DNA of 64,000 nt from Luteibacter sp. UNCMF331Sha3.1 (GCF_900109915.1 NZ_FOBU01000002.1:575170-639169), one strand, 5' to 3'. Counted from the first letter of the stretch, positions 7,698 to 16,938 are shown. Notes: generated from the sequence alone by a model not told the origin. Program-made: numbers and translations.

Positions 7698-9959
7698 TCA
7701 GCCTTCCGGCTGACGCAGCTTCTCGACGATGGCGTCCATCGCGCGGTCGAAGAGCAGCGTGGAGTCCAGCACGCGGGCGGTACCGTCCGCGAAGGCCTGT
7801 GCCAGGCCGGCGAGACTGTGGTCGGCGACCTTGAGGCCGCGGCGGTTCACGAACAGGAAGCGGCCGCTGATCGGGCTGACCCACGACAGCTTCGCGCGAT
7901 CCGTCGTGCCGTCGCCGGCGACGAATTCCAGCCACTGGCCGACCTTCAGCTCACGCGCCTGCGCGAGGAAGGTCTCGTCGAAGGCCTCGTCGCGCAGGGC
8001 GTCTTCCTCGTCGTCCGGTTCCGGCGCGACCACGGGCTCCTCGATGGCCTGGATGGCCTCGGGCAACGGCATGACGCTGGCGACGATGGTGCCCGACGCC
8101 GTCTCCGGCGCCGCTTCGCCCAGCTGCTGGCGGTAGAACGCGTGCAGCTGGCCGAGCAGCTGCTCGGTATCGGCCTCCTGGAAGGCCACGGCGGCGAGGC
8201 CACGACGCAGGGCGCGCTCGACGCCCGGCAGCATGGCGCGAAGGTCGCGACGACCGTTGACGTCGTGCACCGGCTTCGCGCTCGCGATGAAGTCGTCGAT
8301 GAAACGCAGCGAATCGCGGAACTCGTGCGATTCCTCGCCCTGCCGGAGCAGGGTGAGCACGATGTAATTGGCCCATGCGCGGGTCAGTACGCCGTAGATC
8401 AGCGGCGGCAGCGCGGCGCCGCCGATGCGGCCGACGATCTCCTGCGCGGCACGACGGCGTGCCTGGTCGAGCTTTTCACGACCGCGCGTCGATTCGGCGA
8501 CGCGCTGTTCCGCGAGCTCGGCGCGCTTGCGGCTGATGTCGAGGAAGTCCTGCAGTTCGGTGGCGAGGCGCGTGAAGATCCCGAGGTCGTCGTCGAAGTC
8601 GTGCAGCAGCCGTTCGACGATCGTCTTCACCTTGTCGTAGAGACGGCCATCGCGATCCGCTTCCGCCGACCAGCCCTTGGCCGCGTCGGCGAGCGCGTCG
8701 AGCAGCTGGCGCGCCGGGTGCGACTTGTGCGCGAACATGCGTCGGTCGAGCAGGGCGACCTTGAGGTACGGGATCTGCAGCCGCGCGAGCATCACCTGCA
8801 TCTCGGCCGGCAGGTTGTGGTCTTCGAGGATGAATTCGAAGAGCATGCCCACGAGGTCGATGGTGTCCTCGTCCATGCCCGACACGTGCGCCGTCTGCTG
8901 GCCACGCAGCTGGCCGATCTGCGTCAGCAGCTGATCCTTGAGCTGGGCGACGTCGCGCGTGACGTCCGCCTGCGTGGCGAGCGGCGCGGCGCTGGTCGGC
9001 AGCACGGCGATCTGGCTCTGCAGCAGCGTGAGCGCGCCGAGGAGCTCCGCCGGGCTGGGCAATGGGCCGGTAGCGACCGGCCCCGCCGTGCCGGCGGCCA
9101 TGGCGACATCGCCACGACGCGCCGAGAACAGCGCATGCAGCGACGACATGAACTCGGCGGCCGCCGCATCGGTGACCGGCGCGGCGGGTGTCGCCTGCGC
9201 GGGTGCGGTCGACACGGGGCCGATCGGTGCGGGCGCGTCGCTGCGCCGCGTCGACACTTCGTGGCGCAGCTGCGGAAGGACGCCCGCGGCCGCGAGTTCG
9301 TTGTTGATGTCGTCGTAGAGTTCGTCGATGCCGGCAAGGACGTAGCGATCGAAGAGCTTGTAGATGATCAGCTTGACGCGCACTTCCACCAGCAGCTCGC
9401 GCATCGCCTGGCGGAACGCGCTGGCGAGGGACGCCGGACCGACGGGATTGCTGGCGTCGTCCATGCGCGAGCCGCCGCAGATGACGGACAGGCGCTGGTT
9501 CACGGCGAAGAGCGCACGGGCGAGCCGCTGCTCGTTCTTGCCGATCATGCTCGTGATGGCGAGCGATTCCTCGAGTTCGTTCTCGCCGACGAGGCTGAGT
9601 TCGATGTTGGCGAGCGGGCGGGCCGAGGCGTCGGCGTCCGGGGCGCGGGTGCGGCCGGCCGAAAAATCGGCCAGATCGCGAGCCACCTGGCCGAGGAACG
9701 TGCGCTCGACGATCGCGCGCTTCTTGCGGACCTCGCGCATGCCGTCGAAGAACTGCGTCTGCGCCGCGTTGTTCTCGGCCTTTTCGGCGAGGTCGAACAG
9801 CGCGTCGTCGATGTTCTCGAACATGTTCGATGCCAGCGCGTGCAGCCGCTTGGTGGCAAGGCCGCGCACGGTGACCAGCAGCGCGCCCACGCGTTCGCTG
9901 CGCGGGTCCAGGCGCTGACTGAGGTCGACGACGTTCGACGGCTCACTTGCGTTGTTCAT
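7698..9959 (-). CDS. DUF1631 family protein
   Basis: Large protein of 753 residues, predicted cytosolic, mostly helical, with no signal or membrane segment. N-terminal and central parts match the DUF1631 pattern (LFDLAEKAENNAAQTQFFD, RKKRAIVERTFL, FRQAMRELLVEVRVKLIIYK, DDDLGIFTRLATELQDFLD). The C-terminal 85 residues (VGQWLEFV, AKLSWVSPISGRFLFVNRRG) look like a PilZ-like or small beta-barrel domain, as in DUF1631 proteins. The ATG at 9959 has AGGA seven bases upstream; a longer frame to 10001 lacks this. Function unknown; the barrel suggests ligand sensing (inference). Confidence 0.8.
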   Translation of the reverse strand: MNNASEPSNVVDLSQRLDPRSERVGALLVTVRGLATKRLHALASNMFENIDDALFDLAEKAENNAAQTQFFDGMREVRKKRAIVERTFLGQVARDLADFSAGRTRAPDADASARPLANIELSLVGENELEESLAITSMIGKNEQRLARALFAVNQRLSVICGGSRMDDASNPVGPASLASAFRQAMRELLVEVRVKLIIYKLFDRYVLAGIDELYDDINNELAAAGVLPQLRHEVSTRRSDAPAPIGPVSTAPAQATPAAPVTDAAAAEFMSSLHALFSARRGDVAMAAGTAGPVATGPLPSPAELLGALTLLQSQIAVLPTSAAPLATQADVTRDVAQLKDQLLTQIGQLRGQQTAHVSGMDEDTIDLVGMLFEFILEDHNLPAEMQVMLARLQIPYLKVALLDRRMFAHKSHPARQLLDALADAAKGWSAEADRDGRLYDKVKTIVERLLHDFDDDLGIFTRLATELQDFLDISRKRAELAEQRVAESTRGREKLDQARRRAAQEIVGRIGGAALPPLIYGVLTRAWANYIVLTLLRQGEESHEFRDSLRFIDDFIASAKPVHDVNGRRDLRAMLPGVERALRRGLAAVAFQEADTEQLLGQLHAFYRQQLGEAAPETASGTIVASVMPLPEAIQAIEEPVVAPEPDDEEDALRDEAFDETFLAQARELKVGQWLEFVAGDGTTDRAKLSWVSPISGRFLFVNRRGLKVADHSLAGLAQAFADGTARVLDSTLLFDRAMDAIVEKLRQPEG

Positions 9960-10045
9960 CGCACATCCTGGATCTGATCTGGCCCCCGCCCGAGGCGCCA
10001 TTGTGCGGGAACCAATGTTTTATAGCGTGACTCGCGTCACGGATT

Positions 10046-10327
10046 TTATGCGCGATTCGTTTCGGGCGTGAAGCCACCCAGCTGCTGCGTGCCGATGCCC
10101 GCTTCGGGGAGCATGACGGGGATGCCGTCTTCCACCCGGTAGACGAGCTGCCCGTCCGTCGTGATGAGCCCCTCGGCGATCGCCTCGGCGACTTTCTCGC
10201 CGGCGACCGTGGCCAGGGTGCCGCCGCGGATGGCCGCGTTGAGCTGTTCGCGCTCGCCGGCCGTGAGGGGGCGAAGGGGGCGCTTGCTGACCGGGCAGCA
10301 GAGGATGTCGAGGAGACGCTTGTCCAT
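10046..10327 (-). CDS. Trm112-like (YcaR-type) small protein
   Basis: Protein of 93 residues starting MDKRLLDILCCPVSKRPL, similar to the Trm112/YcaR family. It ends with the family's YRVEDGIPVMLPEAGI. Compared with E. coli YcaR it has about 30 extra residues in the middle. The second Cys of the usual CPxC is Ser (CPVS) and there are no downstream Cys, so a zinc site is unlikely. Function unknown; relatives of Trm112 activate methyltransferases. Divergent from purE. Confidence 0.8.
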   Translation of the reverse strand: MDKRLLDILCCPVSKRPLRPLTAGEREQLNAAIRGGTLATVAGEKVAEAIAEGLITTDGQLVYRVEDGIPVMLPEAGIGTQQLGGFTPETNRA

Positions 10328-10372
10328 GGAGAAACGGCCGCGACCGGCCAACCTGATAAACGGGAATGCCTT

Positions 10373-10378
10373 TACAAT
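10373..10378 (+). promoter_or_regulatory. Possible -10 box for purEK
   Basis: TACAAT lies 24 bases before the purE ATG. No convincing -35 hexamer stands 16-18 bases upstream, so this is a tentative call. Confidence 0.25.
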
Positions 10379-10401
10379 AGCGACTTTTGGGTGCTCCGGC
10401 C

Positions 10402-10917
10402 ATGATTTCCAACGAGGGTAACGAAGCGGGCGCGCCCCGTGTGGGCGTGGTGATGGGCTCGCGTTCCGACTGGGAAACGATGGAGCACGCCTCCGCGATG
10501 CTGACGCGCATGGGCATCGTGCACGAGGTCCGCGTGGTCTCGGCACATCGCACTCCCGACCTTCTGTTCGATTACGCCGACAAGGCGCGCGATCGTGGCA
10601 TCCAGGTGATCGTCGCCGGTGCCGGCGGCGCCGCCCACCTCCCCGGCATGCTCGCCGCCAAGACGCCGCTGCCGGTGTTCGGCGTGCCGGTGCAGTCCAA
10701 GGCCCTGAACGGCATGGATTCGCTGCTCTCCATCGCACAGATGCCGGCCGGCATCCCGGTCGGCACGCTCGCGATCGGCCGCGCCGGGGCCACGAACGCC
10801 GCGCTCCTGGCCGCATCGGTGCTCGCCCTGCACGACCCCGCCGTGGCCTCGGCGCTCGACGCTTTCCGCGCCGAGCAGACGACCACGGTGCTCGACAACC
10901 CGGATCCGCGCTCGTGA
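10402..10917 (+). CDS. purE: N5-carboxyaminoimidazole ribonucleotide mutase
   Basis: Class I PurE: converts N5-CAIR to CAIR in purine synthesis. The 171 residues include the signature [27 protein letters not shown] and the [11 protein letters not shown] loop. The ATG at 10402 is chosen over a TTG five codons upstream. Its stop overlaps the purK GTG start by four bases (GTGA), the standard purE-purK coupling; PurK makes its substrate. Confidence 0.96.
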   Translation: MISNEGNEAGAPRVGVVMGSRSDWETMEHASAMLTRMGIVHEVRVVSAHRTPDLLFDYADKARDRGIQVIVAGAGGAAHLPGMLAAKTPLPVFGVPVQSKALNGMDSLLSIAQMPAGIPVGTLAIGRAGATNAALLAASVLALHDPAVASALDAFRAEQTTTVLDNPDPRS

Positions 10918-12068
10918 CCCGCCGGCTCCCCACGGTCGGCATCCTCGGCGGCGGCCAGCTGGCACGCATGCTCGCCCTGGCGGCCGCGCCGCTGGGTATC
11001 CGCGCGGTCGCGCTCGACCCCGTGGCCGACGCCTGCGCCGGGCAGGTGACCGAACTGGTCGTCGCCGGCTGGGACGACGACGCGGCGCTTGCCGCGCTGG
11101 CCGGTCGCGTCGACGCGGTCACCTTCGATTTCGAGAACGTCCCCGCCACCACCGCCGGGCAACTGGCCGGGCAGGTCGCCGTGCATCCGAACCCGGGTGC
11201 CCTGGCGATCGCGCAGGACCGCATGGCCGAGAAGACCCTGTTCCGGGAATCGGGCCTGTCCACGCCGGAATTCGCGGCGGTCGACACGCTCGACGACCTG
11301 CGTGCCGCCGTGGACGCCATAGGCCTGCCGGCGATCCTGAAGACGCGCCGCCTCGGCTACGACGGCAAGGGCCAGTTCCGCCTGAAGACCCCCGCCGACA
11401 TCGACGCCGCATGGAGCGCCCTCGGCGAGGCCGCGGCGCGCCACGGCCTGATCCTCGAGGCGTTCGTGCCCTTCGATCGCGAGCTTTCCGTGGTGGCCGT
11501 GCGTGGCAAGGACGGCGATTTCCGCACCTGGCCGCTCACGCGCAACTGGCATGTCGACGGCGTGCTGTCGCTGAGCCTGGCGCCCGCGCCCGGGACGTCC
11601 GACGAACTGGGGCAGGCTGCGGTCGCCCACGCGCGCGCCATCGCCGAACGCCTCGACTACGTCGGCGTGTTCGCACTGGAGCTGTTCGTGCGGGGCGGCG
11701 AGCTGCTGGGTAACGAGATGGCGCCGCGCGTCCACAACTCGGGTCACTGGACCATCGAGGGTGCGCATACCAGCCAGTTCGAGAACCACGTCCGTGCCGT
11801 GCTCGGCCTTCCGCTGGGCGATACCGGCGTGCGCGGCTGCAGCGCGATGCTCAACTGGATCGGCGAGATGCCCGACCCGGCGCCGGTGCTCTCGGTGGCC
11901 GATGGCCACTGGCACGACTACGGCAAGGAGGCCCGCCCGGGCCGCAAGGTGGGCCACGCCACGATCTGCGCGCCGGACGCGGGGTCGCTGCGGACCCGGC
12001 TGGCGGAGGTCGCGGCGGGGCTCGGTCGCGAAGACCAGATCGCCCCGGCGCTCGATGTCCTGAGCTAG
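10914..12068 (+). CDS. purK: N5-carboxyaminoimidazole ribonucleotide synthase
   Basis: ATP-grasp enzyme making N5-CAIR from AIR, bicarbonate and ATP. The 384 residues start with GTG inside the purE stop. The N-terminal motif [13 protein letters not shown] is diagnostic. ATP-grasp features follow: [28 protein letters not shown], and the metal-binding [16 protein letters not shown]. It ends near a short palindrome that may serve as a shared terminator with convergent sodB. Confidence 0.96.
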   Translation: MTRRLPTVGILGGGQLARMLALAAAPLGIRAVALDPVADACAGQVTELVVAGWDDDAALAALAGRVDAVTFDFENVPATTAGQLAGQVAVHPNPGALAIAQDRMAEKTLFRESGLSTPEFAAVDTLDDLRAAVDAIGLPAILKTRRLGYDGKGQFRLKTPADIDAAWSALGEAAARHGLILEAFVPFDRELSVVAVRGKDGDFRTWPLTRNWHVDGVLSLSLAPAPGTSDELGQAAVAHARAIAERLDYVGVFALELFVRGGELLGNEMAPRVHNSGHWTIEGAHTSQFENHVRAVLGLPLGDTGVRGCSAMLNWIGEMPDPAPVLSVADGHWHDYGKEARPGRKVGHATICAPDAGSLRTRLAEVAAGLGREDQIAPALDVLS

Positions 12069-12074
12069 TCGGCT

Positions 12075-12106
12075 CTGGTGGGAGCCAGCAGGCTGGCTCC
12101 CACCAG
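12075..12106. repeat. Family A palindrome, short form
   Basis: Perfect 15-base inverted repeat CTGGTGGGAGCCAGC/GCTGGCTCCCACCAG with a two-base centre. It sits between the convergent 3' ends of purK and sodB and could act as a bidirectional hairpin terminator. Confidence 0.75.
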
Positions 12107-12118
12107 TTTACGCGAGCG

Positions 12119-12700
12119 TTACGCCAGGTTCTTCGCCGCGAAGTCCCAGTTCACGAGGCTCCAGAAGTTCTCGAGGTACTTCGGGCGGGCGTTGCGGTAG
12201 TCGATGTAGTACGCGTGTTCCCACACGTCGGCCGTGAAGAGCGGCTTGTCGGCACCGGTGATCGGCGTGGCGGCGTTCGAGGTGTTCACGATCGCCAGCG
12301 AGCCGTCGGTGCGCTGCACCAGCCAGGTCCAGCCCGAGCCGAAGTTGCCGGTGGCCTGCTTGGTGAATTCCTCCTTGAAGGCGTTGACCGAGCCGAAGGC
12401 CTTGGTCAGCGCGTCGGCGAGCTTCGCCGGCGGCTCGGCCTGCTGGGAAGCCGGGCGCATGGAGTGCCAGTAGAACGTGTGGTTCCAGACCTGGGCGGCG
12501 TTGTTGAAGATGCCACCGGACGACGACTTGACGATGTCTTCGAGCGACTTGCCCTCGAACTCCGTTCCCTTGATCAGGTTATTGAGGTTCGTGACGTAGG
12601 CCTGGTGGTGCTTGCCGTAGTGGAACTCGAGGGTCTCGGCCGAGATGTGCGGCTCGAGCGCGTTCTTTTCGTAGGGGAGCGGCGGAAGTTCGAACGCCAT
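12119..12700 (-). CDS. sodB: Superoxide dismutase, Fe type
   Basis: Cytosolic enzyme converting superoxide to hydrogen peroxide and oxygen. The 193 residues have the four metal ligands His27, His74, Asp158 and His162 ([11 protein letters not shown]). Iron type is inferred from Gln70 in [10 protein letters not shown] and from GSGWTWLV. No signal peptide. GGAG lies about seven bases before the ATG. Divergent from grxD, another redox gene, with 107 bases between starts. Confidence 0.96.
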   Translation of the reverse strand: MAFELPPLPYEKNALEPHISAETLEFHYGKHHQAYVTNLNNLIKGTEFEGKSLEDIVKSSSGGIFNNAAQVWNHTFYWHSMRPASQQAEPPAKLADALTKAFGSVNAFKEEFTKQATGNFGSGWTWLVQRTDGSLAIVNTSNAATPITGADKPLFTADVWEHAYYIDYRNARPKYLENFWSLVNWDFAAKNLA

Positions 12701-12807
12701 GAGGGACTCCTTAGCGGTGGCTGGGGGGAAGGGCGCAGGCAGGGAGGCGCGCTGCCGTCACTGCTACACTATGCAACTACTCGCATTCTAATGATGAAAC
12801 CCGACCT

Positions 12808-13131
12808 ATGGACGTCGTAGACGAGATCAAGGCCATCGTGGCGGCTCATCCGATCGTGCTCTTCATGAAGGGCACGCCGGAATATCCCACCTGTGGCTTC
12901 TCCGACCGCGCGGTTAAGGCCCTGCAGGCCGCCGGCGCGACGTTCCATCCGGTCAACGTGCTGGCGGATCCGCGTATCCGTGCCGGCCTGCCTCATTATT
13001 CGAACTGGCCGACGTTTCCGCAGCTGTTCCTGCTCGGCGAGTTCATCGGCGGCTGCGACATCGTCGAAGACCTCCATGCAGCAGGCGAGCTGAAGCGTAT
13101 GGCCGCCGAAGTGGCCGGGGCCGAATCGTGA
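12808..13131 (+). CDS. grxD: Monothiol glutaredoxin (Grx4 type)
   Basis: Monothiol glutaredoxin that carries [2Fe-2S] clusters with glutathione and takes part in iron-sulfur cluster delivery. The 107 residues contain FMKGTPEYPTCGFS with the active-site CGFS (29-32), then NWPTFPQLFLLGEFIGGCDI. Length and motifs are typical of GrxD. The stop overlaps the GTG start of the next SDR gene by four bases. Confidence 0.95.
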   Translation: MDVVDEIKAIVAAHPIVLFMKGTPEYPTCGFSDRAVKALQAAGATFHPVNVLADPRIRAGLPHYSNWPTFPQLFLLGEFIGGCDIVEDLHAAGELKRMAAEVAGAES

Positions 13132-13901
13132 CCGCGTTGCCGTCCGCACGACTCCCCGGCGGCTGGGCGCCGCCGGCTGGTGCGCTCGCCGGCCGCGTGG
13201 TTGTCGTCACCGGTGCCACCGGCGGGCTGGGCGGCGATACCGCGCGCGCCATCGTGCGCGCCGGAGGCACCGTCGTCATCACGGGTCGCAAGGTGCGTCC
13301 GCTGGAAAAGTTCTACGACGAGCTCGTCGCCCTCGGCGGTGCCGAGCCGGTGATCCATCCGCTCGATCTCGAGAGCGCCACGCCTGCAGACTACGCGGCG
13401 CTGGCGGAAGGCATCGAGAGCGAGTTCGGCCGCCTCGACGGCATCGTGCACGCGGCTGTGCACTTCAACGAGCTCACGCCCATCGCGATGCACAAGCCCG
13501 ACGACTGGCTGCGCGCGATGCAGGTCAACGTCTCCGCGCCGTTCGCGCTCACGCAGGCGTGCATGCCGCTGCTGACGACGGCCGACGACAGCGCCGTGGT
13601 GTTCGTCCTCGACGATCCCGAGCTGACCTCGCGCGCGCACTGGGGCGGCTATGGCGTGTCCAAGGCGGCCGTGGAGCGGATGGCTGCCGTGCTGCACGCC
13701 GAGAATGGCCGGGGCGCGATGCGCGTGCATGCGCTGCTGCCGCCGCCGATGCGCACCGCGCTGCGTCGCGCCGCCTACTATGGCGAGAACACGCTCGATC
13801 GTCCGCTGCCTGCCGTGTCGGCCGACGCCATCGTCTACCTGCTCTCCGGGGCCGGCGCGGAAGCGCGCGGTACCGTTCTCGACATCCGCCCCACCCATTG
13901 A
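13128..13901 (+). CDS. Short-chain dehydrogenase, YciK-like
   Basis: NAD(P)-dependent oxidoreductase of the SDR family, 257 residues, GTG start inside the grxD stop. It shows the cofactor motif VVVTGATGGLGG, the Asn region (MQVNVSAPFALTQACMP) and the catalytic Tyr-Lys pair in YGVSKAAVERM. The catalytic Ser region reads VVFVLDDPE, where the usual Ser is not clear. Substrate unknown; the overall pattern recalls E. coli YciK. The stop codon falls within a 20-base tandem duplication. Coupled to grxD, suggesting cotranscription. Confidence 0.82.
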   Translation: MTALPSARLPGGWAPPAGALAGRVVVVTGATGGLGGDTARAIVRAGGTVVITGRKVRPLEKFYDELVALGGAEPVIHPLDLESATPADYAALAEGIESEFGRLDGIVHAAVHFNELTPIAMHKPDDWLRAMQVNVSAPFALTQACMPLLTTADDSAVVFVLDDPELTSRAHWGGYGVSKAAVERMAAVLHAENGRGAMRVHALLPPPMRTALRRAAYYGENTLDRPLPAVSADAIVYLLSGAGAEARGTVLDIRPTH

Positions 13902-13930
13902 CCCACCCGCCCACCCATTGACCCACCCGC
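13891..13930. repeat. Perfect 20-base tandem duplication
   Basis: The unit CCACCCATTGACCCACCCGC occurs twice head to tail (13891-13910 and 13911-13930). The first copy holds the last codons and stop of the SDR gene; the second lies in the gap before the MarC-family gene. Confidence 0.9.
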
Positions 13931-13971
13931 ACGGCCCGCGACGCGGGTGAGTGCACGAAGGAGTTCTACCC

Positions 13972-14580
13972 ATGGAAACGCAGATGACGACGTTGTCCGC
14001 GGGCATCCTGCTGTTCCTGATCATGGATCCGCTGGGCAATATCCCGTTGTTCCTCGCGCTGCTGAAGGACGTGCCGCCGCAGCGCCGGCGCAAGGTGATG
14101 ATCCGCGAGCTGCTCATCGCGCTCGGCGTGCTGGTGGCCTTCCTGCTCGGCGGCCAGTACATCCTCAAGGTGTTGCAGCTCCGGCAGGAGTCGGTGAGCA
14201 TCGCCGGCGGCATCGTGCTGTTCCTGATCGGCATCCGCATGGTGTTTCCGCCCGTCGAAGGCGGCGTCTTCGGCAAGACCGGCGAAGGCGAGCCCTTCAT
14301 CGTGCCGATGGCGATCCCCGGCGTGGCCGGCCCGTCCGCCATGGCGGCGCTGCTCCTGCTGACCAACTCGCAGCCGGGTCGCACGGCGGAGTGGGGCATC
14401 GCTCTGTTTCTCGCGTGGCTGACCACGTCGGTCATCCTGCTCAGCTCGACCTTCCTGTTCCGTTGGCTCGGCGAAAGCGTGCTGACGGCGCTCGAGCGGC
14501 TCATGGGCATGCTGCTGATCGCGCTTTCGGTTCAGATGTTCCTGGGTGGCCTGTCGTCGTACCTGCACATCGCGGTCTGA
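13972..14580 (+). CDS. MarC family integral membrane protein
   Basis: Protein of 202 residues with six likely membrane segments in two triplets. It has the MarC-family pattern: LFLIMDPLGNIPLFLALLK near the start, IAGGIVLFLIGIRMV, and PMAIPGVAGPSAMAALLLL. Family members (MarC, YhgN) are inner membrane proteins of uncertain function; the old link to multiple antibiotic resistance was not supported. AAGGAG (13959-13964) is well placed for the ATG at 13972. No partner gene is evident. Confidence 0.9.
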   Translation: METQMTTLSAGILLFLIMDPLGNIPLFLALLKDVPPQRRRKVMIRELLIALGVLVAFLLGGQYILKVLQLRQESVSIAGGIVLFLIGIRMVFPPVEGGVFGKTGEGEPFIVPMAIPGVAGPSAMAALLLLTNSQPGRTAEWGIALFLAWLTTSVILLSSTFLFRWLGESVLTALERLMGMLLIALSVQMFLGGLSSYLHIAV

Positions 14581-14799
14581 TCGCGGCGACGGGGATTGCC
14601 GCAGGAACATACGTGGCGGTAGGGTTGCTGTCATAATTGCCCGCGAGCATGCACGCAGGGTAGGAACCTCCTATCACCGGGCATGGGTCGAAAGGCCTCA
14701 TGTGGGGCACTTCAGGATGTTCGAAGGCACTATGCGCACACACGTCTCCGCCCGGCCCGGCACGGCAGCCACCGTTCGTCGTCACAGGGAGCCCAAGAC

Positions 14800-16506
14800 A
14801 TGCTGAGCATCGATCAGACACTGCTGGAACGCATACCCTGGCTCGCGCAGCATCCGCTCCTGCGCAAGCCGCTCGTCGGCATGCTGGAAAGCCTCGCGCA
14901 CGAAGACCGCTTCAACCGCACGCTCGACCACGCGGGCAACGCGCTGGGCTTCGATTTCTGCGAGAAGACACTCGATTACCTCGGCGTCAGCTGCCGCGTC
15001 ACCGAACGCGAGCGCGAGAACATCCCCGTCGAGGGCCCGCTGATCGTCGTCGCCAACCATCCGCTGGGCATGGTCGACGCGATCGCGCTGGTCCAGCTCA
15101 TCGGCTCCGTCCGCCGCGACGTCCGCATCCTCGGCAACGAGGTGCTTTCCGCCGTGCCGCAGCTCGGGCCGTTGCTTCTCAAGGTCGACGTCTTCGGCAA
15201 GGGCGCCTCGTCGAAGATGCGCGGCGTGTTCCGCGCGCTGGAAGCCGGCGAAGTCATCATCATGTTCCCCGCCGGCGAAGTCTCGCGGATGAGGCCCGGC
15301 GGCGTGCGCGACGGCAAGTGGTCGGACGGCTTCGCGCGTCTGGCCCTGCGCTCCGGCGTGCCGGTGCTGCCCGTGCACATCGCGGCACGCAATTCCGTCG
15401 CGTTCTACGGCCTGTCGATGCTGGCCAAGCCGCTCAGCACGGCGATGCTTCCGCGCGAGGCCACGTCGGGCAAGCAGCGCGTGAGCTTCCGCATCGGCAA
15501 ACTGGTGGACGCCGACGAGCTCAGGCAGGCCAGCGACGGTTCGTCCGAGAAGGCCGCGAAACTCATGCGCCGCCACGTGTACCGTGTCGCGCGCCAACGT
15601 GGACTCGTCTTCGGCGGTCAGACGCCGCTGGCGCATCCCGAGCCCGTCGAGCGCGTCGCCGCCGAACTGGACAAGGCCGAGCTCCTCGGCGAGTTGCCGG
15701 ACGGCAAGAAGATGCTTCTCCTGCAGGGGTCGAACGACAGCTACGCGCTGCGCGAGATCGGCCGCCTGCGCGAGCTCACGTTCCGTCGCGTGGGAGAGGG
15801 CACCGGCAAGCGCCGCGACCTCGATGCCTACGATCCGCACTACGAGCACCTCGTGCTGTGGGACGCGAAGGCGCTGCGTATCGTCGGCGCGTACCGTTTC
15901 GGTCACGGCGGACGCCTGATCGCCGAACACGGCATGTCGTCGCTCTACACGTCGAGCCTGTTCGATTATTCACCGGCGCTGGAATCGCGCCTCGCCCAGG
16001 GTCTCGAACTCGGCCGCAGCTTCATCGCACCGGCGTACTGGCGCTCGCGCGCGCTCGACCAGCTCTGGCAGGGCATCGGCCTGTATCTCCAGCGTCATCG
16101 CGACCTGCGCTACCTGTTCGGGCCGGTAAGCATGTCGGTCAGCATGCCCCGCGAAGCCCGCGAGTGGATCGCCGCGGCGCACCAGCATTTCTTCGGCGTG
16201 CAGGGCCTCGCGGCGGCACGGCAGCCATTCGTCATTCCGGAATCGACCATCGAGTCCGTACGCAACGAGCTCGCCGGCCTCGATCCCGCGGCGGGCCTCG
16301 GCCTGCTCAAGCATCGCCTCGACGCGCTCGGCGTCACGCTGCCGGTGCTCTACCGCCAGTACGTCGATCTCGTGGAGCCGGAAGGCGTCCAGTTCCTGGC
16401 TTTCGGCGAAGACCCGGACTTCTCCGGCTGCGTCGATGGCCTCGTGATGCTCGACCTGGCGTCGCTGAAGCCGGCCAAGCGCTCGCGCTACCTCGGCAAG
16501 CCCTGA
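14800..16506 (+). CDS. Two-domain acyltransferase: PlsC-like plus OlsB/hemolysin-like GNAT (OlsF-like)
   Basis: Protein of 568 residues with two acyltransferase modules. Residues about 60-260 are PlsC-like: NHPLGMVD (His87-Asp93), GNEVLSAVPQLG, FPAGEVSRM (157-165) and VPVLPVHIAARNS. Residues about 300-450 match the hemolysin/OlsB-type GNAT fold (ALREIGRLRELTFRRVGEG, DAYDPHYEHLVLWD, ELGRSFIAPAYW). This is the order reported for OlsF, which makes ornithine lipids by N- then O-acylation. The ornithine-lipid role is inference; it could act on another amino acid or lysolipid. The ATG at 14800 is chosen because GGGA precedes it; longer frames start in non-coding-like sequence. Confidence 0.75.
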   Translation: MLSIDQTLLERIPWLAQHPLLRKPLVGMLESLAHEDRFNRTLDHAGNALGFDFCEKTLDYLGVSCRVTERERENIPVEGPLIVVANHPLGMVDAIALVQLIGSVRRDVRILGNEVLSAVPQLGPLLLKVDVFGKGASSKMRGVFRALEAGEVIIMFPAGEVSRMRPGGVRDGKWSDGFARLALRSGVPVLPVHIAARNSVAFYGLSMLAKPLSTAMLPREATSGKQRVSFRIGKLVDADELRQASDGSSEKAAKLMRRHVYRVARQRGLVFGGQTPLAHPEPVERVAAELDKAELLGELPDGKKMLLLQGSNDSYALREIGRLRELTFRRVGEGTGKRRDLDAYDPHYEHLVLWDAKALRIVGAYRFGHGGRLIAEHGMSSLYTSSLFDYSPALESRLAQGLELGRSFIAPAYWRSRALDQLWQGIGLYLQRHRDLRYLFGPVSMSVSMPREAREWIAAAHQHFFGVQGLAAARQPFVIPESTIESVRNELAGLDPAAGLGLLKHRLDALGVTLPVLYRQYVDLVEPEGVQFLAFGEDPDFSGCVDGLVMLDLASLKPAKRSRYLGKP

Positions 16507-16513
16507 GCGTGCC

Positions 16514-16576
16514 GTAGGAGCCAGCCCGCGATGGGTGCTTCTCGCGGGCACCCATCGCCAGCAGGCTGGCTCCCAC
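16514..16576. repeat. Family A palindrome
   Basis: Element GTAGGAGCCAGCCCGCGATGGGTGC...GCACCCATCGCCAGCAGGCTGGCTCCCAC with a shortened left arm. It lies just after the OlsF-like gene. The rest of the 432-base gap (16577-16930) is unusually AT-rich and holds the promoter and leader of the receptor gene; no further gene is seen. Confidence 0.75.
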
Positions 16577-16730
16577 CCGGGCTCCTCAGAGGGGCGCGCA
16601 CCGAATCCCTGTCATAAGAGAAGGCGGCTGTTACCGCCATGATGACATTCGCCAGTAGATTGTCATAGAAATCATTCACCTATGAACTGATGTCGAGCGC
16701 CTAGGAAAAAGTGGTATTTATCAAACCGGC

Positions 16731-16759
16731 GTGAAAACGTTACAAATCTGTCATACAAT
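16731..16759 (+). promoter_or_regulatory. Candidate promoter of the Oar-like receptor gene
   Basis: GTGAAA (16731-16736) and TACAAT (16754-16759) have a 17-base spacer in the most AT-rich part of the gap. The predicted start near 16766 gives a leader of about 170 bases. Confidence 0.45.
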
Positions 16760-16938
16760 GCCGTTAAAGTTGGCTTAACAACTGTCGCCACCGCGTCCGA
16801 GTACGTGACCGGGTTCACATAGAGACGACACAGCCAGACGTTGGGGAAGTCCACGCGAATCGCGAGCCCGGCCATCGGTCAGGCAGCCGTTCGTGCGGCC
16901 AGAAAATTTTTCGTTGCAGTCACAGGGTCGACCATTAG

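Noticed and set aside
7221-9977. A 918-codon plus-strand frame opposite DUF1631
   Set aside because: Shadow of the minus-strand gene; no domain, no ribosome binding site, starts inside nadC.
14683-14799. Extended N-terminus of the OlsF-like protein from 14683
   Set aside because: The added 39 residues are Arg/His/Ser-rich, look non-coding, and a ribosome binding site precedes the ATG at 14800.
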